DNA from: Paratinospora sagittata
Taxonomy: Eukaryota; Streptophyta; Magnoliopsida; Ranunculales; Menispermaceae
Assembly: GCA_035771175.1 (NCBI GenBank)
Contig: CM069602.1
Span: 13,601,116-13,665,115, forward strand
Reading direction: 5' to 3'
DNA length: 64,000 bases
The notes under the pieces are model-generated. The model was not told where the DNA came from. It did not search any database and worked only from the letters and a program-made list of their open reading frames with translations. Position numbers and translations under genes: made by a program. Position 1 is the first letter of the stretch. Each line of letters begins with the position of its first letter. This document shows, piece after piece, positions 10,455 through 22,552 of this stretch.

Positions 10455-11125
10455 ATGATTCAAGATTGTATAATCAGATAAACACCAAGTACAGACACAT
10501 ATACCTAGTTCAAATATGAAGATCAAACATTTCAGAGCGCCACTTTGACATCTCTAAGTAGCAGATTTTAGAATGTTTTTTTTTAATGTTACATTTAATG
10601 CATTCACAGTTCATGTTGACTTTTTTGTTCTTTCATTTAATATCATTTTAGACTATTTGTTTCTATTTTTGTATACATTTACACATCTCTTAGTCATATC
10701 ATGTCATAAATCACTCAACTCAAAAGCTAAAGCTGTCAGACAAGGACATAACAATGTATATCAATCTATCATTAATATAAAACAATATATTATTAGATAA
10801 ATTTTATACAATACTTTACTGTTGAAGATTATACCATTAGATGAAGAACACGTACAACCACCTATACCTAAATCAAATATGTGGAGCATGCATTTACCTA
10901 GCTATTTAGCGTTTTTTGTCAATAATTAGAATAATAATGACAAGCAGATATTGATATAGATATTTGTTTTAACTACAAATAAAATAATTAAAAATAAGCA
11001 AGCGCCATGTGATAATCTTTTCTCAAATAAGAATGACAATCATATTGATATAGATCTTTGTTTCAACTACAAAAATAAAATAAAATTAAAAATAAGCAAG
11101 TACGAGGTGATAATTAAATAATTAG
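10455..11125 (+). repeat. Cluster of degenerate duplicated blocks
   Basis: A block with GATTNNATAATCAGA...ACACATATACCTAG occurs at about 10460-10525. Related copies lie at 10820-10905 and 12995-13090 (the last two sharing a TGCATTTRCCTAGCTATT end). A second motif, GATATTGATATAGAT...AAATAAGCAAG, is tandemly duplicated with a 96-bp step (about 10939-11015 and 11035-11115). The stretch between them is AT-rich and without genes. Confidence 0.6.
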
Positions 11126-11936
11126 CAATAGCTAGCTATACTCCATTATTATACCTAGATTAGGACATAGTTATCTATTTAAAGAGCTAGACATTAATAT
11201 AGCTAACTACTGAAAATGGAATATGAAACGTGCCACCTAGATATATAATTTCTTTGTTATCCATTTTCTTTGTTTATGTTTATCACTTACTACTGAGGAA
11301 CACTGCATACTTTGAATTATAAGATTTGGTCGCTTCCGCTCTCTAACCTTGCATGGCCCTACCTCGTTGCTATCTCTGACCTTATAAAAGAAAGAAGTAA
11401 AGGAGGTTTTAGAGTGAGCCGTTGAAGATGTGGCTCCATGAATAGCCATTGCTTTGTTTTTTTTTTTAGGGATCTCGGTAGGAGGAATAGGGGGTGGGTA
11501 TAAAAACAAAGAAACTAGACTATTGAAACTTATGATGCATGACTTTTTCCATTAGGGAGACCAAAGATGCATGGAGTACCCTTCAAAAATAAAGAAAAGA
11601 AAGGGAAACATGGGGTACTTCAAATTAATTGTATTTTACTTCATGTTAGTTTAACATTTAAACAATATAAAACAATATATAAAAACATAACAACTTAAAA
11701 CATAATTTCCATAAATGAAAAAAAAACAAAATAATAAAGTGTTATATGACAGGGTTGACGCATGTAAATATTATCCTAAGTGATCCAAATTAATAGATTA
11801 TAGCAATATATGTAGAATAGGTTATATATATCTTCACATATATATTTTTTAAGTTATTACTTAATAAATTCATTCAATAAATTATATGAATGAATTTGAA
11901 TGAAAATACTCATAAATTGATAATGTATGTTTAAAA
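11126..11936. other. AT-rich intergenic DNA
   Basis: Nothing coding supported. The 90-codon minus ORF at 11237-11509 has no recognisable features. Confidence 0.5.
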
Positions 11937-11938
11937 AA

Positions 11939-11986
<48 letters not shown>
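11937..11986. repeat. (TA)n microsatellite
   Basis: An uninterrupted alternating TA tract of about 45 bp. Confidence 0.95.
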
Positions 11987-11989
<3 letters not shown>

Positions 11990-12059
11990 TAACATTATCG
12001 TCCTGCTTGGCGAACTATGATCCATCTATTTAGTTCTGCAAGCTATCCTCGACAAAAGG

Positions 12060-12702
12060 TCCCCATACATGAATCTCCAGGTCTTTCCAAGCCTCCCAAG
12101 CGAACGTCCGCAGATCAATATTCATCGAAGTGGTTTGTAGCTTTCTATTGGAACTCAACTCCTCCTGATGTGATGAAATACTCAGTTTTTTATCCATGAA
12201 AAAATTCACTTGGTCTCTAAGTATGCTTACTTTGTTCGTTAATCCATTCAATCTCCTTCGAAAATTTAATCATAATTGTTCTTCAGACCTCGGCACTGTC
12301 AAGTGCCTACAAATAAAAATCTACCTCCAATTTTCTAAACCCGACAAAATATGTTTTCTAGAAGAACGAGAATGCAATACCCCAATAGCTTTTCACCCAA
12401 AAAACTTTGTTTGTCGGATTTAGAGCATCAAAGGTCGAGTTTTTTTTTAATATAAACTTGAGATTGTCGAGGTTTGAAAGAACAATTGAGATTAAGTTTT
12501 CGAAGGAGATTGAATGGATTAAAGAAGAAAGTAAGCACACTTAGAGGCCAAGTGAAATTCTCCATGGACATAAAACTAAGTGTTTCATCACATTAGGAGC
12601 AATTAACTTTCAAAAATAGTTACAAACCACTTCTATGAACATTAACCTGCAAACGTGCGCCAGTGGGAGGCTTTGAAAGACCTGAAGATTCATGCGTAGG
12701 GG
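12060..12702. repeat. Long inverted repeat (hairpin), possible MITE or small-RNA source
   Basis: The left arm 12060-12292 is the imperfect reverse complement of the right arm 12468-12702, with weaker pairing continuing into the loop (CCGACAAA at about 12342 against TTTGTCGG at about 12410). Shared landmarks are CAGGTCTTTC, AAGTGGTTTGTA and CCATTCAATCTCCTTCGAAAA. The region is GC-richer than its flanks. It has no coding support, and no clear target duplication was found. Confidence 0.8.
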
Positions 12703-13126
12703 ATTCTAATTTTACATTTTACTTTTTCTTTCTTTTCCTCCTTGTCAACTTAAATGTACAAACTTCTTATCTAGCAAAGATTGTCAATTACTTGCTCCTC
12801 AATAATATTAACATATTGAAGTTTCTACTTAACTGAAATAATATTTTCTAACAAATTGTGTCAGGGCGCTACCATTATTACTAATGAAAAAGAAATAATG
12901 GCCACATACCAATAAAATTAAACGTCACCAAACATATCAATAAATGTTTCCAAAACCAACTGATAAATAATATACACATGAATTTTATACAATACTACAG
13001 ATTTGAAGATTACATAATCAGACACTCCAAGAACAAACACATATACCTAGCTCATATATGTGGGCCGTGCATTTGCCTAGCTATTAGATATACTTACAAA
13101 TAAATAGAAAAAACCCCACCCATAGG
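12703..13126. other. AT-rich DNA with a degenerate repeat copy
   Basis: Contains the third copy (about 12992-13088) of the block described at 10455-11125. No gene is seen. Confidence 0.5.
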
Positions 13127-13812
13127 GCGGGTGTGACGCCCCGAAAATTATTTCATCTAGCCCATAACCCAATTGCATTTTTGCCCAAACTCTATGTGTT
13201 GTCTTGATATGTTTGGTGTTTGTTTGATGATTGTTTAATGTTTGTATAGTTGATGCTTGATAATGTATATAAATATATGTATCATAAATTGTATATGAGT
13301 CATGTTAAATTAAAGTATAATGCATATGTTATGATTTATGCATGGGCTCATTAAACCATGAATTGATATGGGTTAGGATTGATTGAATAAAAGGATAAAT
13401 GAAATTGAAAATTTGGTGTATTAAATGGATTGGACATTTAAAATACATGTGGTTGGTATGGGTAGTATGAGACCAACACATGTGAAGGTTGGTGCATGAA
13501 AGTGGACAAGTGTCCAATGCCCACTTCTCTTCTTCAAGGAAGTGCTAGAATAAGTGGAGGGAATCAAGGAGAGAATCAAGGAGAGCATCAAGGAGAGAAT
13601 CAAGGAGGCAGTCAAGGAAGTGCTAGAAAGAGGTGAGTGGAGATAAAAGAAAAGAAGAGAAAGGAAAGAAGAAGAGAAGGAAGGAGAGAGTTGTAGGAGG
13701 AAGATCCCTGCGACGTTTCCATCAAAGAGGTGGATCTTTGGAATATACTGTCAGATTGAGCTCAACTTTTGTCAGCACGTTCGTAGCTTATGGTTCTTCA
13801 TTCTGGTCGGTG

Positions 13813-14165
13813 GAGATCTTGATCGGAGGTTTCATCTAAGAGATCTAACCTCTCAAACAAAGCTGGTCGGAAAGTCTGGATTTCTCGCACCATTTTGCTC
13901 AAACTTATGATCTCCTAAATCTACCGTTAGATGGTTATCAAATTTGGTTATCTAGTTTAAAACTGATATTTCTACATTCTGAACGGTTGAGATCTTAATT
14001 AGAGGCTTTGTCTAAGAGATATAACCTCTGAAACAAAGCTGGTCAGAATTTCTGGGTTTCTCGTGCCATTTCGATTATACTTGTAGATCTCCTCAATATA
14101 CCGTTGGATGGATATCAAATTTGGGTATGTGGTGTATAACAGATATTTATATATTCTGAACGGTG
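13813..14165 (+). repeat. Two 176-bp modules inside the solo LTR
   Basis: Both copies carry GAGATCTT, CTAAGAGAT, CTC(T)AACAAAGCTGGTC-like and CCGTTRGATGG landmarks in order. Confidence 0.75.
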
Positions 14166-15232
14166 AAGATGTTTATATATTTAGTATTTTGTGTGATATA
14201 GCCATCTGAGTTTGGGTATTTGCAGCAGGAAAGGAGAAACTGTCTGATTAGATACTTGTTCATCAAAGATACATATCTTTTCGGTCCACCGTTGGATTGG
14301 ACCGATATTTGGACAGAAGGTTTGTTTCTTCACATACTTCAATATGTACGGTTGATTTTGAGATTAAATATTTCTATTGGTAGATTAATATATCTGAACA
14401 GAATATTAAATGAAGAATTGGTAAGGTGCTTGTATTAGACCTAAATTTAGAATATGAACTTAGACATTTCCAAATAGCTTGCATGTCAACTATGTTGACC
14501 TAGTTGCCATTGTTGATGAACCTATGATGCAAAATCAGTGATATACATGGCTGAACATGGTGACCTAGTGTAAATCGGCAATATGGCCTAAATATGAAAA
14601 TTTTCATATTTTAGGGCTTTTGATGCTTTTGGCCTAGAATCATTGAATTGATGCAACTTATGTTTAATTAAGCATGATTAGGGTGATTATGGTACTGATT
14701 TGGTGGTTGTGACCATATCATGGGTTAGGCCTACTTGTGATCAAGTGACCCAACTTGGGCATGTTTATGCCTAAGGAATTGAAAATCAGTATCTTTTGAT
14801 TAATAGAATGGTTTATGAATGAGAACTATGCATTAGAGGCCTAAGTCATGTGATTTGAGTTGAATGATGGGATTAGATGAGATTTAGGCCTATTGTCTAT
14901 ATGTGGGATGATTTAGGGTTGATGTGTAATGTCTATGTGATTGAGCATAGAAATTGATGTATGTTTCAGGATCTTGATTGGGTTGATTCGATTTGGTGGT
15001 CGTGTGTGGTTAAATACTCTCGCGAGGCTTGGTTGTGAGTAGACTTTATTTATGATTATATCTTTTATGTCATCATATCACTTATATATATTGTATCTTG
15101 AAAACATGAATGTGTTCTAATGTTTTGAATGATGCATTGATTTGAGAAAACCTTATGACTTTGGTTGGACCCATCTATCTGGCTAATAGGGGGACTTAAC
15201 CTTGGCATAAGAGTGTTTTAGGAAAGGAAATG

Positions 15233-15391
15233 ATTGGGATCAACGGCACGGTGAAATAGACGTGTACTAGTAACCCAAATAAAAATAATTGGGATCAACG
15301 ACACGGTAAAATAGACGTGTACTAGTAACCCACCCAAATAAACATGATTGGGATCAACGGCACGGTGAAATAGACGTGTACTAGTAACCCA
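15233..15391 (+). repeat. Three tandem units in the solo LTR
   Basis: ATTGGGATCAACGGCACGG followed by AAATAGACGTGTACTAGTAA, three times, with spacers of slightly different length. Confidence 0.9.
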
Positions 15392-16118
15392 AGGCATGTG
15401 GAATGTGGATCCAAATTGATAAACTTTTACTTGCATCGAACTTATTATAAATGCTTGATATCTATATGTTATGAGCTTTTAATCATGCTACACATTGACA
15501 TGCATACATGGTTTTTATTGATGAGTATTGATAGCATATTTGAATTCTATTCACTGGGCATCGTTGGCTCACCCTCATTTTCCTTTTTCAGGTCCTTCTG
15601 TCCCGAATAAGGGCAAAGGAGTAGTCATATCTTGAGGGCCTTGCCTGCGAGAGAATCCAAGGCCTCGATGTGAGTTGAGAGACATTTTGATTGAATTGTG
15701 TTTTAAATTATGAAGTACTATATTTTGGATTATGTAATTATAACACTTACCACATTGTAGTATGGGTGAGTTGGGACTTGTTAGATAGACTATGTGGGCA
15801 TATGACGGTTTTATTTGTACCCACAATTTTGGACTTTATGAGTATGTCAATTTTAATGGACTGTAGGGATTATGATTATTATTTATGGTTCATTTTTTTA
15901 TGGATTATCTCTTGTCTTGGATGATTAATACGGTGGGTAGTTTTGTTTAATACCTTTTGATATCATATTGTTGTTTGGGATAAGGCTTGTAGGGTCTCAA
16001 CCACCTCACGGGAGTTGAGGAGTGGTCGGAGATGCCTACGCCGGGCATCCCGCCCCGGCATTCCGCACGTCATTCCCTGCGGGGTTGGTGGTCCGGGGAG
16101 CGGGGTCGCCACAGCGGG

Positions 16119-16965
16119 GCTGCAAACTTGTGTCAATAAAGAGAGAGTTGAAAATGAAACTTCAATAAAAAGAACTTCTCCTTCTCCTTATCTATTCTCT
16201 AAGGGCTCGTTTGGTGCGCGGAATAGGATAAAATTATTTTTATGGGATTAGATTGTATTGGATATAATAGGATTAAAACTAGAGTCATGCTGTATTTGGT
16301 GGTATGTTTGGGATTGAAACGAAAAGTAATTACTTTTTTTTAATTAAATTAAAAAAAATCGCATAAAAAATAAAAAAATAAAAAAGACAGATTTTTCGAA
16401 ATCGCCAAACCGTGGTCGTTGATGGATTTTTTTTTAAAGAAGGAAGAATGAGGAAGAAGAAGAAGAAGAGTAGACGTGAAGAAGAGAAGAAAAAAAAAGA
16501 ATGGTGGGTTAAAATAATCTCACCATTTTGGTTGGGATTATTTTGTTGAACCAATTATTCTCGTGTCCCTTACGAGAATATGTCCCTAGAAAAAAGATAT
16601 TTTGATGATTGCAAACCACATTCTAATTATGATAATACTATATGCATTACACATATAATCTCACATAAAAGCTCATCCGAAGAATCGACAACGCATGGTG
16701 AAAGAATTATCAACATCAATTTAAAGACCATGATCGTTCGAAGTCATATCTGTGTGCTATTAGATTGAGTTAGGTTGTAGAACTTTTTTTATCATATGAT
16801 TCAGCAATATGCATGATTGCATGGTTTAGTCGATTTAATTTCAAAGTATTTTTCGATCACTTATAATGAAATTTTCTATAATAGACTTGATTCAAACATA
16901 CCAATGTTAATCTTGTTTTATCAAACTTTAAATGTTGAAAAATATCAAAACTACTTTATAGTGTC
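16119..16965. other. Intergenic DNA, A/T-rich
   Basis: Contains GGGCTCGTTTGGTGCGCGG (about 16202), which resembles the start of plant hAT/PIF-type MITEs. I found no matching inverted end, so no element is called. Poly-purine AAGAAGAAGAAG tract at about 16450-16500. No gene seen. Confidence 0.35.
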
Positions 16966-17388
16966 CATCAGGACGTTGATGTGTTTATCAGGACGTTAAT
17001 GTCTCAGCAGCGCCTTCCTGGACTTGGTTAGTCAGGACTCATTAGGACGTTGATAATGTTCAAGGTTGAAAAGTTCATATCCATCAGGACGCTTAATTAC
17101 TTTGTCAGTAGCGCCCTCATTGATTCAACCAAGAAACTTATCAGGACGTTGATTAAACATCAGCTCGCTGATCATTTTTAAACATCAGGACACTGATTGT
17201 CCAGTAGCACCCTTATGTTTTCATGCTTTGAATGTTAGGACGCTTACGTCTTTAGTAGCCCCCTTGTGTTTTTCAATGTTTCAAAAACAAGTCAGGATGC
17301 TTATCTCTAAACAACATCCTCACAGATTTATTCGATTTTTAACGCTAAGTTAAGATGCTTACTTTCCAGTAGTGCACTTGTCACGACG
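16966..17388 (+). repeat. Degenerate AGGACG / AGCGCC interspersed repeats
   Basis: About eight units of 40-70 bp alternate a CATCAGGACGYTGAT-like half with a CAGTAGCGCCCTT-like half. Examples lie near 16966, 17035, 17082, 17150, 17185, 17235, 17291 and 17352. The array resumes at 20111-20230, on the other side of the inserted solo LTR. Function unknown. Confidence 0.6.
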
Positions 17389-17575
17389 CCCCTGACATAG
17401 GCTGACGTCATGACCGGCACAATGTATTATACACTGTACATACCCATATACAGTATACAATACACTGTCAGCCTCAACGGACATTCACAAAAATTTCTAA
17501 AATTTTCAAAAATTTTGACAGAACCTCACCATAAAATTGACAATTCACATTTTTTTTCTTCTGATATACCACAAA

Positions 17576-17633
<58 letters not shown>

Positions 17634-20110
17634 CATTCTATTCATTCCACAAATATAGATATGTACGATCATCCCATTCCATCATCACAAGCATTGTATA
17701 ATCCAAAATATCAAATCAAAATCCATGTTTTCTTACAACCCATCTATGTGATAATATAGATACAGTATGTGATAATTACACTTATCAAAAAAAAAAAAAA
17801 CGCATATCCTTCAATGCATACATACACATACCAAACGAAGGCTCACATGGTTATCACTCACGGATTTTTTCTTTTCCCTTCGACTCAATACCTGAAATAT
17901 TGGAGGAAATGGAGTGAGCAATCAACAGCTCAGTGAATATATCTCTTGATATGACAATTTTATGCATTTAGGGAAACATGACATTTAAACTTATTTCAAA
18001 AGCACATATGCAACATTCATCAAAATAAGATACATGCACACAAGATATAGTTATGCTCATTCAATAAACCAATGCACAGTTTCATAAAACAAATTTACCA
18101 TCTCCCTTCTTCAAGGCAAGAGAGCGGATCTAACCCTTGTATGATCGTTACAAGATAGTCACAGCCTCTCATTACCCAATTCACAGTCATTTCAATGATC
18201 ACAACTCTTGTTAGGACATGCCTACTGACAATGAGGTTTCGCAAAACCTCATCCGGGTCTAATTCCAATTGCTAAAATCAGTTTGCATGATCCATAAAAC
18301 TCAATGCATTATATATAAATATAACATGCATACAATCAAACATTTTATATGTATATAATGCCATACAAGAACCATATCAAGAAAACTATACTCACAGTAC
18401 AAGATTTTTCAACTTAAACGCCATCACCATCGCTTTCGAGTCCAGCTCCAATTTAAATCCATAAATCCAACTAACTCAACCTGTCACAATCACTCCATAA
18501 TTCAATTTCATTTATTCATATCTATTTATATATTTAATTTCTCAACTCACTTCAAATCACCAATAATAATGATCAACCTAAAAAATATTATACACATTCT
18601 GTGCCTTTAAATTTCAACTCAATTTAGGACTCATAAGCAGTTGAAGCAACTACTATATCATTTTTGTGGTCAATCTAGATATTTCCACAAGAAAGAATAG
18701 TGAAAATAGATTTCCAACTCATATTTTCACTAATTCTGAGTTTTATTTTTCTACTGAAACATATATCAATTTTATTAAAAATATAGAACATTCGTAAAAT
18801 TATTCTGTCCACATCGACACGTGTAAAATCATTCCTACTACCATTCTACTCCTTTCAACAGGTATTTTACTAAGGTTTTAAACGTTCGCGAAGGCATCCA
18901 AAGTCAATTTTACTCACAAAAATCATATAGTTAGCTACTAAAAATATCAAAGCATATCCAAAAATCATGATCTTAACATTGAAACGTCCGGAATTCATTT
19001 CTCTACGATTCTATGATCTCAAACCGGAGTTTCATTGGATTTTAATTCCATGTTATTCACTAAATATGATCATATTACTATTCACATCACTATTTATTGG
19101 AAATATGTAAATTTTTACTAAAATTGTCAAACAATCTCCAAAAATCATGAAATTAGCATCGATGGACTCACAACAGTTCATTCTACTATTTTATAGCCTT
19201 CAACTGGAGTTTCATCGGGTTTTAAATGATTCAAACGGTCTCCAATATAAACTCTAACTTCCAACAGCTATAAAAATTCCAAATGAACAAATAAATGAGA
19301 TCGAACCACATATTCGGGGCTCCTACAGTCTATGGAGTGTTTTTCCACCTTTCGAACAGATTTAATTCAAGTTGGGTAAAAACCCCAATTTTGAAAACAC
19401 TGTAAAACAACTCCCATAGCTAAAATTACTCCGCTAGAATCGTTACATCTAGTTTAGATATGAATTTCACGAAGAAATAGAGTGAAAATCACTTATTGCG
19501 GATCTCGATTTCGCGCAAATCCCGCGTTCTTCCTCTTTTTCCTCTCTTCCCTTCTTCGCCGTTCGTCCTTCTTCTCTCTCTCTTCTTTTTTTTCTTTCTT
19601 TCCTTCAGCAACTTCTTTCCTCTCTTTTTTTTTTTTTTTTTTGTTCAACGTTAGAGATATGGATTAGATATGAGAGAGAGATTTTGTTTTTTTTTTTATG
19701 TATATGTTAGTTTGCTTATTTGGGAAGCAACTTAAAAGATGAGCATGTATTATTTTATAATTCCATGCTCTTAGACCCATTTAGCTACCCAACTTAATAT
19801 TTAACTTTCATGCATTAAATCATACTATTCATTAATTCATTACATCATACTCCAATCCACATATTTTCAATCTCATAGATTAATCAATTTAATTCAACTC
19901 AATTCACATATTTAATTAACCAACCCATTCAACTAATAAAACTTATATTATTTATTTAATAAGTTTATTGATGTACTAATACCCATTAAATCTAGCATGT
20001 ATTTTTATATACGCGAATATTTAGCTCGTACGTATAAAATATGCATATTATACGTCTCAATATACGCGTAATTCGACGTAGGTTTTTAATTAAAATTATA
20101 GGGTGTTACA
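17389..20110 (+). mobile_element. Solo Ty3/gypsy LTR, 2722 bp
   Basis: Starts TGTCACGACGCCCCTGAC and ends TATAGGGTGTTACA. The flanks are GCACT (17384-17388) and ACACT (20111-20115), a 5-bp duplication with one changed base. It interrupts the AGGACG/AGCGCC repeat array. It contains a (TA)n run at about 17585-17632 and a TC/T-rich tract at 19525-19640. No gag-pol or primer site, so I read it as a solo LTR of a family different from 13132-16113. Confidence 0.75.
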
Positions 20111-20590
20111 ACACTCACTTCACTGTTCAGTAAGATGCTGACAATCTATAAGCACCCTTATGGAACAAAACGACAAAAGTTGGCTTTACGCGTCAAAATA
20201 TTGATTGTCAAATCAGGACGCTAATCTAACATTGTCATAAAGTTACTATTTACACTTTTTCTGATACACTTTTCAGAACTATTCAAAACCTTTTTTTCGA
20301 AACCTTTTGAATCTTTTTGGAATGTTTCAATACTTTTTCATAACATTTTATTTTCATGAATGATTAGAAGATTCAGGTGTTGTCGCCGTAATTGCACAGA
20401 ACTGAATCAATCTGTTTCAGGAAAGAATGTGTATGTTGTTTGAAATAGCTTTCTGAGCCAAAACGGTACTTGAAATGTTTAAGTCCTTTGCGCCATTGCT
20501 ATCTCTATTTATTAGAATGTCTCTTATTTGCATAAAGATGAATTATTCAAATTCAAAGGCTTACACTTCAGCTTTTATCCTCAAGACTGA
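20111..20590. other. Continuation of degenerate repeats, then unassigned DNA
   Basis: TAAGATGCTGAC...AAGCACCCTTATGG (about 20140) and TCAGGACGCTAATC (about 20213) continue the array of 16966-17388. From about 20260 to 20590 no feature is clear, though decayed copia RT may extend here. Confidence 0.4.
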
Positions 20591-21546
20591 TACTGTCTAT
20601 ATGTGTTAATATATGTTGATGATATATTAATCACCAAGAGTTGCTCTTCAAGAATTACTTCTCTTATTCAACAATTGAATTAGGAGTTTTCCTTAAAGGA
20701 TCTTGGGCCTCTCCACTATTTCCTTGGAATCGAAGTACATCGTGATAAGTAGCGAATGTATCTGTCTCAGTCGAAATACATTTTAGATTTATTAGCGATG
20801 CTTGATGTGCAGAATCTTAAGCCTTGTGACACTCCAGCGACAGTTGGAAAACAACTTGTCAACAATGATAATGAACCACTTGCTAAACTGACAATGTTTT
20901 GCACTATAGTAGGGGCGCTACAATATTTTTCTTACACCAGACCAAACTTATCTTTATCACAAATAAGTTGAGCCAATTCATGCATAAACCGTCTGTTACT
21001 CATTGGCAAGTGGTGAAGAGGGTTCTTATATACTTGGCGGGTACTACTGATTATGGGTTATCTTTTACTCCGAGTGATGGTTTAGTTTTGACAACATACT
21101 CGGATGTTGATTGGGCGTGTTCACCTGAAGGCAGGAAATCGATTGGAGCCTACTACGTTTTTCTTGGATCAAGCTTGGTATCGTGGCAGTTAAAGAAACA
21201 GGCTGTTGTAGCTCAGTCGAGCATTGAATCCTAGTATAGATCTTTAGCTCAAGCAACGTCTGTAATATGTTGGACACAATCTCTTTTGTCTGAGCTTCAA
21301 GTCTCTCTGCCAACTTGCTCGATTTTGTGGTGTGATAACATGAGCGCTAATGCAATGACAACAAATCCTATCTATCGTGCAAGAACTAAACACATAGAGC
21401 TCAACCTACACTTTGTTAGGGTGCTATGTCCCTTCTTGTGATCAACTTGTTGATGGCCTTACAAAGGCGCTCCCAGCTTCTCGATTCCAATTTCTCAGGT
21501 CCAATCTCGAGATATCTCCCGACACCCTCTCGCTTGAGGGGGTGGA
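20591..21546 (+). pseudogene. Copia RT C-terminal part and RNase H, decayed
   Basis: The plus strand encodes YVDDILITKS (RT active site), LKDLGPLHYFLGIEV and YILDLLAMLD, then the copia RNase H with YSDVDWA, SWQLKKQAVVAQSSIES and DNMSANAM. It is split over two frames with several stops (for example around 20684 and 20749) and frameshifts near 20970. It ends at a purine tract CTTGAGGGGGTGGA at about 21532-21546. It belongs to a Ty1/copia element whose 5' part is not visible. Confidence 0.85.
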
Positions 21547-21800
21547 TGTAAAGAAGACTCATTAACAGATAGGTTAATTGTCTGAGACAGAGCATCATGT
21601 CAAGTTAACTACCTTGATAACTGTATATGTTATTCTGTTAGCTGTAGAGAGTTCCAGCATTATAATTAGTTACAAGTATGTTAGGTAGTCATGCATGTCA
21701 ACATGTATCTTCCAATGAGAATTAAACACCTGTACAATGAAGTCTCTATAAATAAACAGATACAACTCTCTCTGTTCTTTTAGCCGAGAAACAATTCTCA
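21547..21800 (+). repeat. 3' LTR of the decayed copia element
   Basis: Begins TGTAAAGAAGAC right after the purine tract and ends in ACAATTCTCA. It contains a TCTATAAATA-like promoter motif at about 21745-21755. The 5' LTR is not seen in the window, so the right boundary is an estimate. Confidence 0.65.
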
Positions 21801-22552
21801 TACTACGGTCCATCAACTGTCTATTTTATAATATGTATAGGTAGAAATAAAAAGTATAGGTGAATAAGGATAAAATGCTATGATTAAGAGGATAAAATGG
21901 AAAAATGCTAATTTGACTTTCATCTTCTTTATCCGTTTGAAAAATGTGCTAATGTGTGTGAATTTCAATTCCTCTAATATTGCTTTTACTTTTATCCTAA
22001 TGTTTTTCTGATATCATCTGAGCAAAATTATTAAAAAATATGAACGAAGGTAAGTAGATAAATTAATCATAACTTAATATAACTTAATCGTAAAAATTTC
22101 CCTTTTATAAATATTACAACTTATTTCTCAAAATTAACAATACCAAAAGTACGTAAAAAAAATTAATGAAGTGATTAATTGACAAGTTAAAATATTAAAA
22201 ATAAAATATTACTGTCATAAAAATATAAAAGATAAATATGAAATTATGATAAATAAAAACAAAAATGAAGAAAATGTCGTAAAATTGAAAGAGCTGGCTA
22301 TAAATTTTTATCACATCAAATTTTAACATTAATCTATCAAAACAACAAATTTTTCAAAAAAGTTAACGAATCCTTCGCCCAAGAATATGATTTCGCACCG
22401 TGTCCATCCTGGCGTTTGGGTGGCGGGCCTTGAGCTCTGTAACTTTCATCTTCTTTATCCGTTTTTCATGCACAACTCTATTTGAATTCTCCACCAAATC
22501 TATTATTTAATTCTTATCCAACGCTCTGCCACAGACCTTCCTCTGTTTTCTG
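21801..22552. other. AT-rich region upstream of the PPR gene
   Basis: Probable promoter and leader of the PPR gene. The last 150 bp are less AT-rich. No specific element can be asserted. Confidence 0.4.

Larger units (their letters stand above)
13132..16113 (+). mobile_element. Solo Ty3/gypsy LTR, 2982 bp
   Basis: Starts TGTGACGCCCCGAAAAT and ends GGAGCGGGGTCGCCACA, with an exact 5-bp duplication GCGGG at 13127-13131 and 16114-16118. There is no primer site, gag-pol or second LTR, which is the mark of LTR-LTR recombination. Internal repeats: two 176-bp modules at about 13813-14165 (each with GAGATCTT, AGAGAT, AACAAAGCTGGTC) and three units of about 55-60 bp with GGGATCAACGRCACGG at 15233-15391. 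The long LTR and termini fit a gypsy family. No coding potential; short ORFs are shadows. Confidence 0.85.

Noticed and set aside
16202..16560. hAT/PIF MITE starting GGGCTCGTTTGGT
   Set aside because: No matching inverted terminus was found downstream.
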